From positions 1-18,105 of the forward strand of contig JAHDDN010000066.1 in the NCBI GenBank assembly GCA_020629335.1: a DNA stretch of 18,105 bases. The letters run 5' to 3'. This DNA comes from Chitinophagales bacterium (lineage in GTDB: Bacteria; Bacteroidota; Bacteroidia; Chitinophagales; UBA2359). Shown piece by piece: positions 14,798 to 18,105 of the stretch. Position 1 is the stretch's first letter; each line of letters opens with the position of its first letter. The position numbers and the translations under genes were made by a program. The notes beneath the pieces were generated by a model. That model did no database searches. It was not told the DNA's origin and was given only the letters and a program-made list of their open reading frames with translations.

Positions 14798-17700
14798 TTA
14801 CTTGAATACTATTATTCTAATTAATTCTTCGGCTACTTTAGATTCGAGTTTACAGAAGTAGACTCCATTACTATAGTTACTTGTGTTAAGGTTCACGCTA
14901 TAAGTTTCGTTTCCTTTCACTTTCATTTTGTCAACCTCTTCTACTAATTTACCTTGAATATCATAAATAGCTATTGTTACTTTATCATTTTCAGCTAAAG
15001 TGAATTCGATCGTTGCGTCTTCTTTAACTGGATTTGGGTAAGCTTTCATTTGGATATAAGGCTGGCCGTCCGCTCCTGTTTTGAATCGGCTATCTCTTTC
15101 TTGAGTTACTAAGTAAGTAGCTGTTGTAGTCAGAGCTGGCTGTTGATCATCTGTAACGGTGACAGTGTAGAAGCCTTGAGTCAGATTAGAAATGGTATCT
15201 GTATCTGAGCCATCTTCATGCAATTGGTAATAGGCTAATGGGCCGCCCCACTCATAATCATAAGGCTGCTCTCCTCCTTCAACTTGAATAGCGATGCTTC
15301 CTGTATCATCTCCGTCATCAGGTTGGATTTCGTAATAGATGATATCCAGCGCACTATCTGTATTGGAGTAGACTACCATATCCTCTGTACAAGGATTAGA
15401 ATCTGTGATGGTTACGGTCCAAGTTGCATTTACATCATATAATACGCAAGCTGTTCCTGAAGAATCTTCGTCAGCTCTAAAGTATTCGTCATTAGTAGAC
15501 CATTCGAATATATAAGGCCAAACACCACCTTCGATAGTAATTTGTGTAAATGAGTATTCTTCATCATCAGGAAGATCTTCTTCCATGATTTCTGCTTCTG
15601 CTACATTAATTTCGATAGGAGCGAATGCCATTTCTTGGCAAACTGTTTCGCCACCTTCACAGTAGCAATCGAGGCAATCATCTGCATTACTTACATAATC
15701 TAATGGTCGCCCTGTTGTACCACCTACACAGAAACCACAATCATTCATAGTTGCTTCCCCGTCTAGGATACCAGCGCAGTCTACACATTCGTTGGCTGCT
15801 TGGCCTGTTGTACCACCTACACAAGCTCCACATTGATCTATGTAAGCACTACCATTAGCTACACCTGCACAGTCAAGACATGTTGCATTTGGTTCTAAAC
15901 CTGTTGTACCGCCTGAACAGATATCACATTCATCTACGCTTGCAGAACCATTTGGCACACCTGCGCAATCAGAGCAACCGACATTAGGTTCAATGCCTGT
16001 ATCTCCACCTGAGCAAACGCCACAGTTATCAATACTTGCGGTCCCGAATGCTACGCCTGCACAATCAGTACAGCTTACATTAGGAGTAATACCAGTTGTA
16101 CCACCTGTACAAACACCACAATTATCAATACTTGCTGTACCATAAGCTACACCAGCACAATCAGAACAAGAAGCATTAGCAACATTTCCGCTTGTACCGC
16201 CTGAACAAACACCACAGTCATCATAAACAGCAGTGCCATTGGCGACTCCCATACAATCCATACAGTAATAATTGATTTCTATTCCTGTCGTACCGCCTGT
16301 ACAGTAGCCACAATCATCCACTATTGCCGTACCATTTGGTACACCGGCACAATCTGTACAAGTTCCGTTTGGTAATAAGCCTGTTAAGCCGCCTGTACAA
16401 ACGCCACAATCATCAATACTTGCTGTGCCATTTGGTACACCCGCACAGTCTTTACAACTTTCATTAGGCTCTTTACCTGTTGTGCCACCTGTACACATTC
16501 CGCATTCATCTATGCTTGCACTACCATTTGGCACACCTGCACAATCTATACATTCTGTATTGGCTTCTAAACCTGTTGTGCCACCTGTACAGTAACCGCA
16601 ATCATCAATAGTTGCAGAACCATTTGGTATACCTGCGCAATCTATACAAGTCGCATTCGGTACTAAACCAGTTGTACCGCCTGAGCAAATACCACATTCA
16701 TCCACTGAAGCTTCGCCATTGGCAACGCCTGCACAATCTAAGCAATAGTAATTTACTGGTATTTCAGTTGTACCACCCGTACAATAACCGCATTCGTCTA
16801 TCGCTGCTTCCCCATTAGGAACACCAGCGCAATCCGCACAAGAAGCATTCGCTTCTAAGCCTGTTGTACCGCCTGAACAAATACCACAATCATCTATCGC
16901 TGCGCTACCATTTGGAACGCCTGCACAATCCGTACAAGTTGCATTTGGCTCTAAGCCTGTTGTGCCACCCGAACAAATACCGCATTGATCGACTAAAGCA
17001 GTTCCATTCACTACACCAGCACAATCGGTACAATTTGCATTAATTTCTAAACCAGTTGTACCGCCTGAACAAACACCGCAATTATCAATAGCTGCTTCCC
17101 CATTCACTACTCCAGCACAATCGGTACAATTTGAGTTAGCTTCAATGCCTGTTGTGCCACCTGAGCAAACACCACATTGATCTATTGATGCTGTACCATT
17201 CACCACGCCTGCACAATCTGTACAAGAAGCATTTGGCTCTAAGCCTGTCGTACCGCCTGAACAAATGCCACACTGATCGACCAAAGCCTCTCCATTTGCT
17301 ACGCCTGCACAGTCCATACAATAATAATTTATTTCTATTCCTGTAGTACCACCTGTACAATAGCCACATTCGTCTATCACTGCTTCCCCATTCGGTACCC
17401 CTGCACAATCTGCACAAGAAGTATTGGCTTCTATACCAGTTGTACCGCCTGAGCAAATACCACATTGATCAACCGAAGCTGAACCATTTGGTACGCCTGC
17501 ACAATCCGTACAAGTTGCATTCGGTACTAAACCAGTTGTACCACCTGAGCAAATACCACATTGATCAACTAAGGCATCGCCATTAGGAACTCCTGCACAA
17601 TCCGTACAATTTGAATTCGCTACTAAGCCTGTTGTGCCACCCGTACAAATACCACATTCATCTATTGATGCGGTACCATTCGGTACGCCTGCACAATCTG

Positions 17701-18105
17701 TACAAGTTGCATTAGCTTCTAAGCCTGTTGTACCGCCTGAGCAAATACCACATTGATCAACCGAAGCTGAACCATTTGGTACACCTGCACAATCTATACA
17801 TGATGCATTCGGTACTAAACCAGTTGTACCGCCTGAACAAACACCACAGTCATCCACTAAGGCATCGCCATTAGCTACGCCTGCACAATCCGTACAATTT
17901 GAATTGGCTACTAAGCCTGTTGTGCCACCTGTACAAATACCACACTGATCAACCGAAGCTGAGCCATTTGGTACACCTGCACAATCTATACATGATGCAT
18001 TAGGCACCAAGCCTGTTGTACCGCCTGAACAAACGCCACATTGATCGACTAAAGCCTCTCCATTTGCTACGCCTGCACAGTCCATACAATAATAATTTAT
18101 TTCTA
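14798..18105 (-). CDS. Giant secreted protein with four-cysteine 32-aa repeats, SprB-like modules and T9SS sorting domain (partial, 5' end outside window)
   Basis: The frame is open to the right edge, so only the C-terminal ~1100 residues are seen; Met at 18085 lies inside a repeat unit and is not the start. Numbering from that Met, residues 1-805 are 25 tandem units, nearly all 32 aa, of the form DCAGVxNGxAxxDxCGxCxGGTTGxxxNxxCx, each with four Cys. A short cysteine-rich coda (DCYCEGGETVC) follows. Residues ~820-1000 contain two SprB-like modules (IEGGVWPYIFEWS and VEGGEQPYDYEWG, each ending in a TVTVTD-like strand). Residues ~1010-1095 are a type A T9SS C-terminal domain (MKAYPNPVKEDATIEF, IYDIQGKLVEE, YSNGVYFCKL). 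It is probably exported through T9SS and displayed on the surface as a long disulfide-stabilised or metal-binding stalk or adhesin. That role is inferred from architecture alone. A good terminator follows at 14734-14775. Confidence 0.9.
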   Translation of the reverse strand, partial: EINYYCMDCAGVANGEALVDQCGVCSGGTTGLVPNASCIDCAGVPNGSASVDQCGICTGGTTGLVANSNCTDCAGVANGDALVDDCGVCSGGTTGLVPNASCIDCAGVPNGSASVDQCGICSGGTTGLEANATCTDCAGVPNGTASIDECGICTGGTTGLVANSNCTDCAGVPNGDALVDQCGICSGGTTGLVPNATCTDCAGVPNGSASVDQCGICSGGTTGIEANTSCADCAGVPNGEAVIDECGYCTGGTTGIEINYYCMDCAGVANGEALVDQCGICSGGTTGLEPNASCTDCAGVVNGTASIDQCGVCSGGTTGIEANSNCTDCAGVVNGEAAIDNCGVCSGGTTGLEINANCTDCAGVVNGTALVDQCGICSGGTTGLEPNATCTDCAGVPNGSAAIDDCGICSGGTTGLEANASCADCAGVPNGEAAIDECGYCTGGTTEIPVNYYCLDCAGVANGEASVDECGICSGGTTGLVPNATCIDCAGIPNGSATIDDCGYCTGGTTGLEANTECIDCAGVPNGSASIDECGMCTGGTTGKEPNESCKDCAGVPNGTASIDDCGVCTGGLTGLLPNGTCTDCAGVPNGTAIVDDCGYCTGGTTGIEINYYCMDCMGVANGTAVYDDCGVCSGGTSGNVANASCSDCAGVAYGTASIDNCGVCTGGTTGITPNVSCTDCAGVAFGTASIDNCGVCSGGDTGIEPNVGCSDCAGVPNGSASVDECDICSGGTTGLEPNATCLDCAGVANGSAYIDQCGACVGGTTGQAANECVDCAGILDGEATMNDCGFCVGGTTGRPLDYVSNADDCLDCYCEGGETVCQEMAFAPIEINVAEAEIMEEDLPDDEEYSFTQITIEGGVWPYIFEWSTNDEYFRADEDSSGTACVLYDVNATWTVTITDSNPCTEDMVVYSNTDSALDIIYYEIQPDDGDDTGSIAIQVEGGEQPYDYEWGGPLAYYQLHEDGSDTDTISNLTQGFYTVTVTDDQQPALTTTATYLVTQERDSRFKTGADGQPYIQMKAYPNPVKEDATIEFTLAENDKVTIAIYDIQGKLVEEVDKMKVKGNETYSVNLNTSNYSNGVYFCKLESKVAEELIRIIVFK
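15671..18105 (-). repeat. 96-bp coding tandem repeat array (25 units plus one cut by the edge)
   Basis: Each 96-bp unit encodes one 32-aa cysteine repeat. Units drift in sequence toward the 3' end of the gene: the last two are 31 and 37 aa and are the most divergent. Over units 3-14 (numbered from 18085 leftward) the units alternate in three classes, giving a higher-order period of 288 bp. The array continues past the right edge of the window. Confidence 0.95.

Noticed and set aside
17142..17465. 107-codon open frame, minus strand, rich in Arg, Trp and Tyr
   Set aside because: It is an out-of-frame reading of the cysteine-repeat gene, kept open only because the repeated codons lack stops in that frame.
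15671..18105. Possible CRISPR or non-coding satellite in the 96-bp array
   Set aside because: The period is a multiple of three, the minus-strand frame is open throughout, and cysteine positions are conserved; it is a coding repeat.

Overview
The window looks like a chromosome segment from a Bacteroidota bacterium, most likely near Saprospiraceae; this is inferred from gene content and not confirmed by a marker gene. The evidence is AT-rich DNA, two proteins ending in type IX secretion system (T9SS) type A sorting domains, promoter-like TAnnTTTG elements, a Bacteroidota-style TamB, and large intergenic repeats. No RNA gene, CRISPR array, transposase or phage gene was seen.

Layout, left to right. 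(1) 1-143: a 41-bp GA-rich tandem array ending in a small GC-rich hairpin. (2) 144-5112, all minus strand: a large secreted protein with a C25 (gingipain/PorU-like) domain that appears to have lost its catalytic His and Cys, then a Sad/YneI-type aldehyde dehydrogenase, then a 79-residue conserved-looking small protein 11 bp downstream. (3) 5113-5583: copy A of a ~217-bp interspersed repeat, then a strong TTTG-N19-TAnnTTTG promoter and an AT-rich leader hairpin for the next gene. (4) 5584-6954 plus: a soluble GAF-domain histidine kinase. (5) 6955-7322: a convergent terminator-like hairpin and repeat copy B. (6) 7323-8012 minus: an unrecognised lipoprotein. (7) 8143-8304: a different element, a 162-bp inverted repeat whose right arm supplies the stop codon of the next gene. 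(8) 8302-13143 minus: TamB (AsmA/DUF490-like envelope protein). (9) 13370-14383 plus: tsaD, divergent from tamB; both use TTG starts. (10) 14384-14797: repeat copy C, a 15-bp-stem hairpin and a good intrinsic terminator. (11) 14798 to the right edge, minus: the 3' part of a very large secreted protein with at least 25 tandem 32-residue four-cysteine units, two SprB-like modules and a T9SS sorting domain.

The genes do not form one pathway. tsaD (tRNA t6A modification) and tamB (envelope assembly) are housekeeping. The two T9SS cargos are cell-surface or secreted proteins. The kinase, aldehyde dehydrogenase and lipoprotein are separate units. The most unusual material is the apparent pseudo-peptidase, the higher-order repeat structure of the cysteine-rich protein, and two families of structured intergenic repeats, two copies of which sit exactly at gene stop codons. 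I did not find a convincing multi-gene novel system.
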